Of a stretch of 64,000 nucleotides of DNA, positions 25,085-32,556 are shown one piece after another. Position 1 is the first letter of the stretch. Every line of letters begins with the position of its first letter. The notes beneath the pieces are model-generated. The model saw only the letters and a list, made by a program, of their open reading frames with translations. It was not told the origin of the DNA and did no database searches. Both the position numbers and the translations under genes were made by a program. This stretch comes from Yinghuangia soli (GTDB lineage: Bacteria > Actinomycetota > Actinomycetes > Streptomycetales > Streptomycetaceae): contig NZ_JAKFHA010000046.1 of assembly GCF_021502675.1 (NCBI RefSeq), forward strand, positions 1 through 64,000. The letters are read 5' to 3'.

Positions 25085-26053
25085 TTATCCGCCGACACTC
25101 GCCGCCTCGACGTCGGCCAGCACGGCGCCGAGCACATGCCGGGCGTTGGCCGCCATCGCCTGATTGGTCGTCCGGTAGTAGGGCAGGGCGATGAGGGCCT
25201 GCGACAGCGTGCGCCCGCGCCCGCGGGTCCAGGCGGCATCGTCCGCGTCGAGCGCCTTGCGGAAGGCCTCGCGCCCTGCGGCGGGCAGCAGGTTCCAGGC
25301 CGGGAACAGGTCGCAGGCCGGGTCGCCGAGGCCCAGGCAGCCGAAGTCGATCACCGCGGCGAGCCGGCCCGCGCCGTCGAGCAGGAGGTTGCCCGGCATC
25401 AGGTCGGCGTGCAGCCACACGGGCGGTCCGTCCGGGCCGGGTGCCCGCAGCGCAGCGTCCCAGACGGCCTCGACCGCATCCCAGTCGAACTTCTCCTCGG
25501 CGATGCCGCGGAGTTCGGCGAGTGCCGACCGCGTCGCACGGTCCAAGGAGGCGATCGGGCCTCCGCGGTGCGCAATCGGCGCCCCGGCGGCCGGCCCCGA
25601 CTCCGACTTCGGCTTGGTGGCCGGATCGGGCACCGGCAGGCTGCCGCGCATCTCGGTCACGAAGGCGGCCAGGTCCGCGGCCAGCAGCTCGGGCTCGGCG
25701 AGCGCGTCCGCCTGCGGGATCTCACCGGGGAGCCACCGCAGGACGGACCACGGCCAGGGGTACCCCTCCCCCGGCTCGCCGGCGCCGAGCACCACCGGAA
25801 TGGCCGTCGACAGGCGTCCGGCCAGACGCGGCAGCCATTCCTGTTCGAGCCGGACGTCCGGTGCCCCGTCGGCAAGCAGGGGCAGGCGGACGGCCATGGC
25901 GTCGCCCAGCCGGTACATGGCGTTGACCGTCCCGCCGGATGGCACGCGTACCACCGGCAGGTCCGCCCACTGCGGGAACTGCGCGGCGACGAGCCGTCGC
26001 ACGAGGGCTTCGTCGACGGGGTGCTGACCGGGGTGCATCTGGAGGGCGCTCAT
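25085..26053 (-). CDS. APH-fold phosphotransferase
   Basis: 322-aa kinase-like protein of the aminoglycoside phosphotransferase/choline kinase family. Catalytic loop 'VWLHADLMPGNLLLD' and metal-binding 'AAVIDFGCLGLGDPACDL' are intact; the nucleotide-binding lobe has 'VPSGGTVNAMYRLGDAMAVRLP'. Family members phosphorylate small hydroxylated molecules, and most actinobacterial ones are not resistance genes. A Pro/Lys/Ser insertion near residue 145 is not conserved in the family. It stands between the GntR gene and an enoyl-CoA hydratase with no overlap. Confidence 0.88.
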   Translation of the reverse strand: MSALQMHPGQHPVDEALVRRLVAAQFPQWADLPVVRVPSGGTVNAMYRLGDAMAVRLPLLADGAPDVRLEQEWLPRLAGRLSTAIPVVLGAGEPGEGYPWPWSVLRWLPGEIPQADALAEPELLAADLAAFVTEMRGSLPVPDPATKPKSESGPAAGAPIAHRGGPIASLDRATRSALAELRGIAEEKFDWDAVEAVWDAALRAPGPDGPPVWLHADLMPGNLLLDGAGRLAAVIDFGCLGLGDPACDLFPAWNLLPAAGREAFRKALDADDAAWTRGRGRTLSQALIALPYYRTTNQAMAANARHVLGAVLADVEAASVGG

Positions 26054-26120
26054 AGGCGGCCATCCGACCGCCGCGTCCCGCCCGCGTCAAACGAGAATCC
26101 ACCGGCCGCGACGCACCGGC

Positions 26121-26822
26121 CTACCCCGTCAAGGAATCGAAGTACGCGGCATCCGCTTCCATCGCGGCCCGAATCGCCGCCAGCGCCGGACCCCGGGCGC
26201 GGAGTTTGGTGGCGGCATGCGCCTGCCCGTCGAGACGGGCGAGCTCGGCGGCCTTGCGCTGCGCGGCCTCGGCGAGTTCGCCGTCCGCGACCACGGCGTC
26301 CAGGAAGCCGGGCGCGACCGCATCGGCGGTCGCGTACACCTCGGCATTGACGACCGCGCGGGTGAAGTGCGCGGGTGTCAGCCGCTGCCGGCAGATCTCG
26401 ACGGCCGCGTGCGGCATCGTCAGACCGATTGCCGCCTCGTTCGCGGTGATCGTGTACGGCCCGGCCACCCCGATGCGGTAGTCGGCGGACAGCAGCACGA
26501 ACACCGCCATCGCGATCGTGTGGCCGTTGCACGCGATGACCACCGGCCGCGGGAACGCCAGCAGCCGCGCGGCAAGCTCGAAGCCCGCCAGCAGCATCGC
26601 GGACGCATCGGGCCCGCCGCCCTGCAGCACCCCCAGGTCGAACCCGGCCGAGAACACCTTTCCTTGGCCGGTGAGGATCACCACCACACCGTCGGCCTCG
26701 GCCTGGTCCAGAGCCGAACCGAGCTCGTCGAGCATCTGCGGCGACAGGACGTTCACCTTGCCGTCGTCCATCGTGATCGTCGCGACGTCGCCCTCGCGGT
26801 GGTACGTGACCAGCGTTCCCAT
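26121..26822 (-). CDS. Enoyl-CoA hydratase/isomerase (crotonase) family protein
   Basis: 233-aa crotonase-fold protein. It has CoA/oxyanion segments 'GKVFSAGFDLGVLQGGG' and 'RPVVIACNGHTIAMAVFVLLSADYRIG', and the second helix 'ITANEAAIGLTMPHAAVEICRQRL'. Glu at the usual hydratase acid/base position is present ('ANEAAIGL'). The start at 26822 ('MGTLVTYHREGD') gives the standard N-terminus. It probably acts on a short or unusual acyl-CoA; the small size and lone position leave the substrate open. Confidence 0.9.
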   Translation of the reverse strand: MGTLVTYHREGDVATITMDDGKVNVLSPQMLDELGSALDQAEADGVVVILTGQGKVFSAGFDLGVLQGGGPDASAMLLAGFELAARLLAFPRPVVIACNGHTIAMAVFVLLSADYRIGVAGPYTITANEAAIGLTMPHAAVEICRQRLTPAHFTRAVVNAEVYATADAVAPGFLDAVVADGELAEAAQRKAAELARLDGQAHAATKLRARGPALAAIRAAMEADAAYFDSLTG

Positions 26823-26981
26823 GGCGGCTCCCTCGTCGGCTGACCGGCACCCGGCGGCGCATCCGCGCCCCGGGCAGCCTAGGGGCAACTCCCGTGTTTT
26901 CGACGGAAGTCACCCGGGCCGACACGCCCGCGGTCCCCTCCCCCTCCCCTCCCGCCTCGGACGGAGCGGTACGCAACCGGC

Positions 26982-27020
26982 TGCCCGGCCGGCAGCCCGC
27001 CTTCGACTGCCGGCCGGGCA
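26982..27020 (-). terminator. Strong 14-bp stem terminator
   Basis: Exact arms TGCCCGGCCGGCAG (26982-26995) and its complement (27007-27020) with an 11-base loop, about 70 bases downstream of the hemerythrin gene's stop. It accounts for most structure in the 269-base gap. Confidence 0.8.
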
Positions 27021-27091
27021 CAGGGCATCACCGGCCGGGCGCCCTCGCGCACCGGTGGCCTTCGGCAATCACGCGGGCCGCCTGACAGGCG

Positions 27092-27685
27092 CTAACGACC
27101 GGATGAGCTGGTGCGCAGGGCATCCTTCGCCTGGTCGACCATCGCGGCGAACGGGCCGACCGTCCAGGCCGCTGTCGTCGAGCCGGCGGCACCAGGGTGG
27201 GCGTGCGTCGGCGCGAACTTCTCCGCGGCACGCAGGCGCGAGCCCATGGTCCGGCGTTCCTCGGGCGTGTAGCCGTCGCGCAGGTTCGGGAACTCCTGGC
27301 GCTCCTCCAGTTCCGCGTGGCGCTTGACGAAGGCCTCCAGCGACGCGAACTTCACCGCGAACTCCGCGCTGCTGACGTCCAGATCCTCCAACTCGGCCAG
27401 CACCTGCGCAGCCTGCTTCTCCTCGCGGTTGCGGGCATCCGTCTCGGCCGTCCCGGCGACCTTCTTCGCCGCAGGCCGTACGACCATCTCCTCGGCGGCC
27501 TCGTGGACCGCGAGCAGGCAGCGCAACTCGTCGAAGGCCCGCCGCTTGGCCGGGCCACCGCTGTCGTAATGCTTCACATCGGCGAACAACTCCTCGATCC
27601 GCGCGTGCTGGTCGAGCAGGATTCCGACGACGTCATCGCGATGCAGCCGAGCAGCCTCGGCCCGCGTAGCCTCGGGTCCGGTCAT
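27092..27685 (-). CDS. Hemerythrin HHE-domain protein
   Basis: 197-aa helical protein with di-iron-type ligands: 'LLDQHARIEELFADV', 'LLAVHEAAEEMVV', a later 'FVKRHAELEERQEFP', and intervening Glu residues. HHE proteins bind oxygen or NO, or act in iron and redox stress. An AAGGAGG ribosome site seven bases upstream fixes the ATG at 27685. It is divergent from the P450 gene; the shared 214-base region carries three 12-bp direct repeats. Confidence 0.9.
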   Translation of the reverse strand: MTGPEATRAEAARLHRDDVVGILLDQHARIEELFADVKHYDSGGPAKRRAFDELRCLLAVHEAAEEMVVRPAAKKVAGTAETDARNREEKQAAQVLAELEDLDVSSAEFAVKFASLEAFVKRHAELEERQEFPNLRDGYTPEERRTMGSRLRAAEKFAPTHAHPGAAGSTTAAWTVGPFAAMVDQAKDALRTSSSGR

Positions 27686-27796
27686 GACCGTTGCCTCCTT
27701 CAGATCGGCGCGGGCGGTGTTGCGGACGACCGTCTCGACCGTGGCCGCCATGCCCTTCGCGCGCTGCGAATCTGCGCCGCTACCCGGTCCGCCCGA

Positions 27797-27829
27797 GATA
27801 TGCCTCCGGATATGCCTCCCGATATGCCT
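27797..27829. repeat. Three tandem 12-bp repeats (GATATGCCT core)
   Basis: GATATGCCT recurs at 27797, 27809 and 27821, exactly 12 bases apart. The array lies in the divergent region between the hemerythrin and P450 genes. It could be an iteron-like regulator site or a simple tandem expansion. Confidence 0.75.
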
Positions 27830-27899
27830 GCCGGCAACCGCCCCGCGTTCTGCCCGTGCCGGGCCGTTTGTCCGCTGCATCCGGGGACAGCGTCCGGCC

Positions 27900-29351
27900 A
27901 TGCGCTTGCTGAAAGCGGCTTCGCCCGCTGAACCGTCCACCCGACCGCGTGCGCACCCGCCCTCCCACGACGGGCTGCGGCCGCGGCTCCGGTCCCGTTT
28001 CGGGTCCGGCGCACCGCCTCCGGATCCGTCCTGCCGGGCGCACCGGGTCTCCGCCGCCGACTCCCTGCGCGTGGCCGCCCGGGTGGTCCTGCCGCTCATC
28101 GCCCAGGGTCCGATCATCCGGCGGCCGCGTGCCGAGTCCGCGGCAGCACGGGTCGACGCCATGCGGCGGAGCAGCACCCTGCTGAGCCGGTTGCGCGACA
28201 AGTACGGTGACGACCCGCTGCTGGTGTCGGTCGGCGGGCGGCAGGTCGTCCTCCCACTCGCGGCCCGGGACGTACGCGAGATCCTCGCCCTGACGCCCGA
28301 CCCCTACTCCCCCGCAAGCCGCGAAAAGAGCGCGGCGCTCAGGCATTTCGAACCGGACGCGGTGCTGATCACGCCACCCGGGCAGCGCCCGCCGCGCCGG
28401 GCTCTCAACGAAGCAGTCCTGGACACGCCGCATTCCGCGCACCACCTTGCGGGTGCCTTCCATAGCGCGGTCCGGGACGAGACCGGGCGGCTGCTCCAGC
28501 GTGTCGGTCCGACCGGCATCGTCACCTGGGAGCGGTTCCACCTGATGTTCCACCGCATCGTCCGGCGCATCGTGCTGGGCAGCGGTGCTGCCGACGATGT
28601 CGTGCTCACCCGATTGCTGGACAGCCTGCGCGCGGACGGGAACTGGGCGTTCGCGCACCCGCGCCGGTCCGGGGAACGCGGCCTCTTCGCGGACCGGCTG
28701 GCCGGGCACCTGCGGCGCGCCGAAGCGGGCAGCCTCGCCGGCTCCCTGGCGGATCTCGACGGCGGCCCGGAAGCCGAGCCGTACGCCCAGGTCCCGCATT
28801 GGCTGTTCGCTTTCGACGCGGCAGCCATCGCCGCGTTCGACACGTTGGCGCTGCTGGCGGCGCATGAGTCGGAGACCGAGCGGGCCTGCCGCGAGGTCGA
28901 GGCGTACGACCCCGACGACCCGCGGGTGCCGGCCGAGCTCGCTTTCCTGCGCAGTTGCGTCCTCGAAGCGCTGCGCTTGTGGCCGACGACGCTGGTGATC
29001 CTCCGCGAACCGCTTCGCCCTACCCCGCTTGCGCCGGTCGGCGCGGCGGTGGCCATCGTGAGCTCGTTCTTCCACCGGGACGCCCAGGCCTTGGACTTCG
29101 CCGACCGGTTCACCCCCGAGGCGTGGCCCGACGGGCGTGCGGCTCCGGCTCGCGGGATCGTGCCCTTCAGTGACGGCGCGGCCGCCTGCCCGGGGCGCAA
29201 TCTCGTGCTCTATACGGTGACCGCTGTTCTCGCGGAGGTCCTGCGCGATTTCCGCGGCATGCGCCTGCTGTCGCCGATGCTCGTCGGCGGCCCCCTCCCG
29301 CACACGCTCGACCACACCCAGATCGAGATCGCCTTCGGCCCTGCCAAGTAG
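27900..29351 (+). CDS. Cytochrome P450
   Basis: 483-aa P450 from the ATG at 27900. Heme-binding loop 'IVPFSDGAAACPGRNLVLY' with Cys430 as the iron ligand, and the K-helix ExxR motif as 'CVLEALRLWPTT'. The I-helix is unusual: 'FAFDAAAIAAFDTLALLAAH' lacks the usual A-G-x-D/E-T-T; only 'FDT' resembles it. About 60 N-terminal residues are Pro/Arg-rich, and the start may lie further downstream (for example GTG 28072). Not linked to an electron-transfer partner. Substrate unknown. Confidence 0.82.
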   Translation: MRLLKAASPAEPSTRPRAHPPSHDGLRPRLRSRFGSGAPPPDPSCRAHRVSAADSLRVAARVVLPLIAQGPIIRRPRAESAAARVDAMRRSSTLLSRLRDKYGDDPLLVSVGGRQVVLPLAARDVREILALTPDPYSPASREKSAALRHFEPDAVLITPPGQRPPRRALNEAVLDTPHSAHHLAGAFHSAVRDETGRLLQRVGPTGIVTWERFHLMFHRIVRRIVLGSGAADDVVLTRLLDSLRADGNWAFAHPRRSGERGLFADRLAGHLRRAEAGSLAGSLADLDGGPEAEPYAQVPHWLFAFDAAAIAAFDTLALLAAHESETERACREVEAYDPDDPRVPAELAFLRSCVLEALRLWPTTLVILREPLRPTPLAPVGAAVAIVSSFFHRDAQALDFADRFTPEAWPDGRAAPARGIVPFSDGAAACPGRNLVLYTVTAVLAEVLRDFRGMRLLSPMLVGGPLPHTLDHTQIEIAFGPAK

Positions 29352-29454
29352 TTCCTGGGGGTTGCGGCCACGAGAACGGCGAGCTGTCGCCGTCCCCCTG
29401 CCACGCGTAGCGCAGAAGTGCCTGCGGCTTGCCAATACGCCTCGCGATGGTGTT

Positions 29455-29471
29455 AGTTGGATTTTCCAACT
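29455..29471. promoter_or_regulatory. Palindromic operator before SDR gene
   Basis: AGTTGGA-TTT-TCCAACT, a perfect 7-bp inverted repeat in an AT-rich island, 27 bases upstream of the SDR ATG. Looks like a TetR-type operator, but no regulator gene adjoins it. Confidence 0.65.
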
Positions 29472-29498
29472 TACTCCGCTGCGGGAGGGTATACGAGC

Positions 29499-30209
29499 AT
29501 GAGCGACATCGGTGTGCGCATCGACGGGGTCACCGCACTCGTCACGGGTGCGAATCGCGGGCTGGGGCGGGCCATTGCCTCGGCGTTGCTGGACCGTGGG
29601 GCTGCCACTGTCTACGCGGGGGTGCGGGATGCGGCGTCGGTGACCGATTCCCGGCTCATGCCGGTCGAGCTGGACGTCACTGATCCCGCGGCGGTCGCTG
29701 CTGCGGCCCTCCGATGCGGGGATACCGCGCTGCTCGTCAACAACGCGGGGATCGCGCGGGGCGGCGGGTTCGCGGCTTCTGCGTCGTCGGCTGCGGCGCG
29801 TGCGGAGATGGAGACGAACTACTTCGGGACGCTGGAGATGTCCCGCGCCTTCGCCCCGGTGCTCGCCCGCAACGGGGGCGGGGCGCTGGTCAACGTGCTG
29901 TCGGTGCTCTCGTGGATCACGCTGCCGAACGTCGCCTCTTACGCGGCGTCCAAGGCCGCGGCCTGGTCCCTGACGAACGCGCTGCGGCTGGAGCTCGCGG
30001 AGCAGCGCACCCTCGTGGTCGGCGTGCACGCGGCGTTCATCGACACCGACATGGCGGCCGGCATCGCGCAGCCGAAGACCTCGCCCGAGGACGTGGCCGC
30101 GCAGATCCTCGATGCCGTCGAGAAGGGCCTGCCCAGCGTCTTCGCGGACGCGATCACGCGCGGCACGGCCGCGACGGGCGTCGGACGACTGGGCGTACCC
30201 GCCTCATGA
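29499..30209 (+). CDS. Short-chain dehydrogenase/reductase
   Basis: 236-aa classical SDR. Cofactor motif 'ALVTGANRGLGRAIASALL', 'NNAGIA' and catalytic S...YxxxK ('NVLSVLSWITLPNVASYAASKAA') are complete. The ATG at 29499 is preceded by GGGAGGG. It overlaps the following small gene by four bases (ATGA). Substrate unknown; a palindromic operator sits in its promoter. Confidence 0.93.
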   Translation: MSDIGVRIDGVTALVTGANRGLGRAIASALLDRGAATVYAGVRDAASVTDSRLMPVELDVTDPAAVAAAALRCGDTALLVNNAGIARGGGFAASASSAAARAEMETNYFGTLEMSRAFAPVLARNGGGALVNVLSVLSWITLPNVASYAASKAAAWSLTNALRLELAEQRTLVVGVHAAFIDTDMAAGIAQPKTSPEDVAAQILDAVEKGLPSVFADAITRGTAATGVGRLGVPAS

Positions 30210-30559
30210 GCGCGGCCGAGGCGTTCGCCGCCGAGGTACGGCAGGCGTTCGAGGAGCTCCGGAGTGCACTCGCCGAAGAGGGACTGGGCTTCGAGCGGGT
30301 GGCGAAGCTGCGACTGACCATGGTCGGCCACGACGAACTTTCGCTGGCGGTCGTCCTCGCCGAGGTCGCCCGACTCGGGGACGGTACGACGCCTGCCTAC
30401 ACGCTGCGGCGCGTGGCGGGGCTTGCGGAGGCGCATGCGCTCTTCGAGGTGGCCGTCGAGAGGAAGGATGACGCCGTTCGGGAAGCCTACCGTCCGCTTT
30501 CCGACCTCGGCGAACGCTGCGGGGAACTCCCTGCCGACATGGCTGCGCATCCCCGGTAG
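30206..30559 (+). CDS. Hypothetical small protein coupled to SDR
   Basis: 117-aa soluble, mostly helical protein ('AEAFAAEVRQAFEELRSALAEEGLGFERVAKLRLTM' pattern and 'VAGLAEAHALFEVAVERKDDAVREAY'). No motif or family recognised. It begins within the SDR stop codon, so expression is tied to that enzyme. A 70-base gap separates it from the TerD-like gene. Confidence 0.7.
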   Translation: MSAAEAFAAEVRQAFEELRSALAEEGLGFERVAKLRLTMVGHDELSLAVVLAEVARLGDGTTPAYTLRRVAGLAEAHALFEVAVERKDDAVREAYRPLSDLGERCGELPADMAAHPR

Positions 30560-30628
30560 GTTCGGGTCGGCGGCCGTGGGGACTGCCGCTTCGGTCGAGA
30601 CAGGAACAGGGACGGGGACGGGGGCGCC

Positions 30629-32263
30629 ATGCGCAGATTGGCACCGGGGGACAGCGCGCACGTGGGCGAGTTCGCCCCGTCCGGCGATCTGGTGGTCGGG
30701 ATGGCCGCGGTCGGCCACGGCGCCGTGCTCCAGGGCGGCTGCCTCGGTCTGCAGGAGGGTTGGCGGTTCGCGGGTGCGCAGTACGCGGTCGGCCCGATGC
30801 GCGGTGCCTTCCCCGAAGGCGGCGTACGGTCGCTGTCCAGCCCGATCGGCGAGACTCTGTTCGCCATCGACCCGCGCGCGCTCCCGCCGCATCTGCACCA
30901 CCTGGTGTTCGTGGTGCACCTGGTCGCGCCCGGACCCGGTTCGGGCCTGCCGGTCGGCGGCGCGCCCGGTCCGCAGATGCCGGCCTCGGTACGCGTCCGC
31001 CTTGCATCCGGCGGTGTCGACACCGCGCATCTGGACCTCCCCGCGGGCCAGTTGGCGCCCGGGCGCAGCGGTCTCGTACTGGAGATCAAGCGGCACGGGA
31101 ACGGCTGGTGGCTGGGCGCGCTTGCGCATGTGTACGCGGGCGGGCTGGCCCAGCTCTCCGGCGAGCTGGGCGTACCGCTGAACCACCTGCCGTTCCCGAC
31201 CGTGGCCGCGGACCCGACGAACTCGACGGGCGGGGCTGCCGCGTACGTCCAGGCGTACCAGGAGCGCGCGGCGCAGAATCCGACGCCGTCGGCACCGACG
31301 CCGTACGCGCCGTTGCATACGCCGTGGGGTGTCCCGCCCGGGCAGGCGGGGCAGCCGGGTCCGCCGCCGCAGTTCCCGGTCGCCCCGGCCGCGCCGGTCG
31401 CCCCGGTGCCGCCGTCGCCTGCCGAATACGGGCCGTTCGCCGAGTTGCACGGGTCCACGACGACGTCCATGCGGATCCCCCAACTGCCGCCGCAGCAGCC
31501 TCCGTATCCGCCGCAGCAGCCCGCGGTTCCCTACCCCCAGCCCGGCGTCCCGTACCCGCAAACCGGAGGTCCCTTCCCGCAAGGCGGAATCCCGGCACCG
31601 CAGGCTGCGCCCTACCCGCCGGCCGCGCCGTACCCGCCTGCTCCGGTCCACTCGCTGCCCCCGTCCCCGCCTCCGGCGCATGGCCCGCAGCACATGGGAG
31701 CACCGCCCGCCCCGCCCATGTCCGGCGCCGCGGCGCGGCAGGACGGGCACGGCAACGGGACGATCGCCCTGGCGGCTCCGCCCGGCGCCCGGATGGTGCT
31801 CGTGGAGTTCACCCCGACCGACGCCAGGCCCGACTCGACCGCGTCGGTGGACGTCATCGACCACACCGGCCGTTCGGGGAGCGCTGTCCTCGACTCCCAC
31901 GACGGGACCCGTGCCCTCGGCATCGCGCCGGTCCCTGCCGACGGCCAGTGCCGGTTCCGGGTGCGGTACCGGGGGTCGTGGTCGGTGGCGCTGCTGCCCG
32001 TCGGGACGGTCCGCAGTCTCGGACCGGGGCTGCGCTTGCGCGGCCGCGGAAGCGACGTCGTCCGATGGGACGGTGGCGGGTCGGTGGGCATGGCCTACGA
32101 CGGCGACAGCATGTTCACGGTGGAGACGTTCGACTACTCGGGCCGCTCGCGCGGCATCATCGCGGACGAACTCGACTACTGCCGGCTGCAGATCCCGATG
32201 CCGCCGGAGCCCTGCTACCTGCGGATCACGACCGAGGGCCCGTGGACCTTGTCCTACGGCTGA
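30629..32263 (+). CDS. TerD-like protein with proline-rich linker and C-terminal beta domain
   Basis: 544-aa fusion. Residues 1-195 resemble a divergent TerD calcium-binding stress domain ('VVGMAAVGHGAVLQ', 'GETLFAIDPRALPPHLHHLVFVVHL', 'WWLGALAHVYAGGLAQL'). Residues about 220-365 are a Pro/Gln/Tyr-rich linker with 'PYPPQQP'- and 'PYPQ'-type repeats. Residues about 370-544 form a beta-rich domain with repeated 'DYSGRS'/'DHTGRSG' elements. Canonical TerD acidic calcium motifs are weak. Ter proteins act in chemical and phage stress. The last 17 bases of the gene are tandemly duplicated across the stop. Confidence 0.75.
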   Translation: MRRLAPGDSAHVGEFAPSGDLVVGMAAVGHGAVLQGGCLGLQEGWRFAGAQYAVGPMRGAFPEGGVRSLSSPIGETLFAIDPRALPPHLHHLVFVVHLVAPGPGSGLPVGGAPGPQMPASVRVRLASGGVDTAHLDLPAGQLAPGRSGLVLEIKRHGNGWWLGALAHVYAGGLAQLSGELGVPLNHLPFPTVAADPTNSTGGAAAYVQAYQERAAQNPTPSAPTPYAPLHTPWGVPPGQAGQPGPPPQFPVAPAAPVAPVPPSPAEYGPFAELHGSTTTSMRIPQLPPQQPPYPPQQPAVPYPQPGVPYPQTGGPFPQGGIPAPQAAPYPPAAPYPPAPVHSLPPSPPPAHGPQHMGAPPAPPMSGAAARQDGHGNGTIALAAPPGARMVLVEFTPTDARPDSTASVDVIDHTGRSGSAVLDSHDGTRALGIAPVPADGQCRFRVRYRGSWSVALLPVGTVRSLGPGLRLRGRGSDVVRWDGGGSVGMAYDGDSMFTVETFDYSGRSRGIIADELDYCRLQIPMPPEPCYLRITTEGPWTLSYG

Positions 32264-32279
32264 CCTTGTCCTACGGCTG
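32246..32279. repeat. 17-bp tandem duplication across the TerD-like stop codon
   Basis: Two identical 17-base copies (32246-32262 and 32263-32279) abut; the first holds the last sense codons and the stop begins at the junction. The second copy flows into the terminator stem. Confidence 0.9.
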
Positions 32280-32303
32280 ACCTGCTCACCCGAGCAGGTC
32301 AGC
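32276..32303. terminator. Perfect 12-bp stem, 4-base loop terminator
   Basis: GCTGACCTGCTC-ACCC-GAGCAGGTCAGC, 13 bases after the TerD-like stop and touching the end of a possible convergent small ORF. Confidence 0.85.
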
Positions 32304-32436
32304 CGCCAGGCAGGTCGCCGCCGTACTGCTTGCCGACCTGCCGACGCACGAGGAGTCGCAGACCCACGGTGCGGCCGACGACTCTTGTCAGCGCCTCGGA
32401 AATCTCCGGGAAAACCCAGGCCACTACGGACAGCAT
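32299..32436 (-). CDS. Possible small hydrophobic/basic peptide
   Basis: 45-aa frame starting 'MLSVVAWVFPEISEALTRVV' and ending in a basic segment. It is proposed because a GGAAGGGAG ribosome site sits six bases before the ATG at 32436, and because it fills the gap between the terminator and the MocR gene. No homology is recognised, and the stop lies in the hairpin arm. May be spurious. Confidence 0.35.
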   Translation of the reverse strand: MLSVVAWVFPEISEALTRVVGRTVGLRLLVRRQVGKQYGGDLPGG

Positions 32437-32556
32437 GCCCACTCCCTTCCTCATGTTCATCGGAAGGAACGAGCAGCACGGAGGCCGCAGTTCCGCGATG
32501 TCCACAATGCGCGAAGGACGGCAGCGCACATTGTCGCGCGAGTCCGCGGGTCAGCG

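Noticed and set aside
25085-26053. Aminoglycoside resistance gene
   Set aside because: Only the general APH fold is shown; the family is broad and nothing in the context points to resistance.
7909-32263. A dispersed Ter operon (TerB at 7.9 kb, TerD-like at 30.6 kb)
   Set aside because: The two genes are more than 22 kb apart with unrelated genes between and no other ter genes, so they are not an operon.
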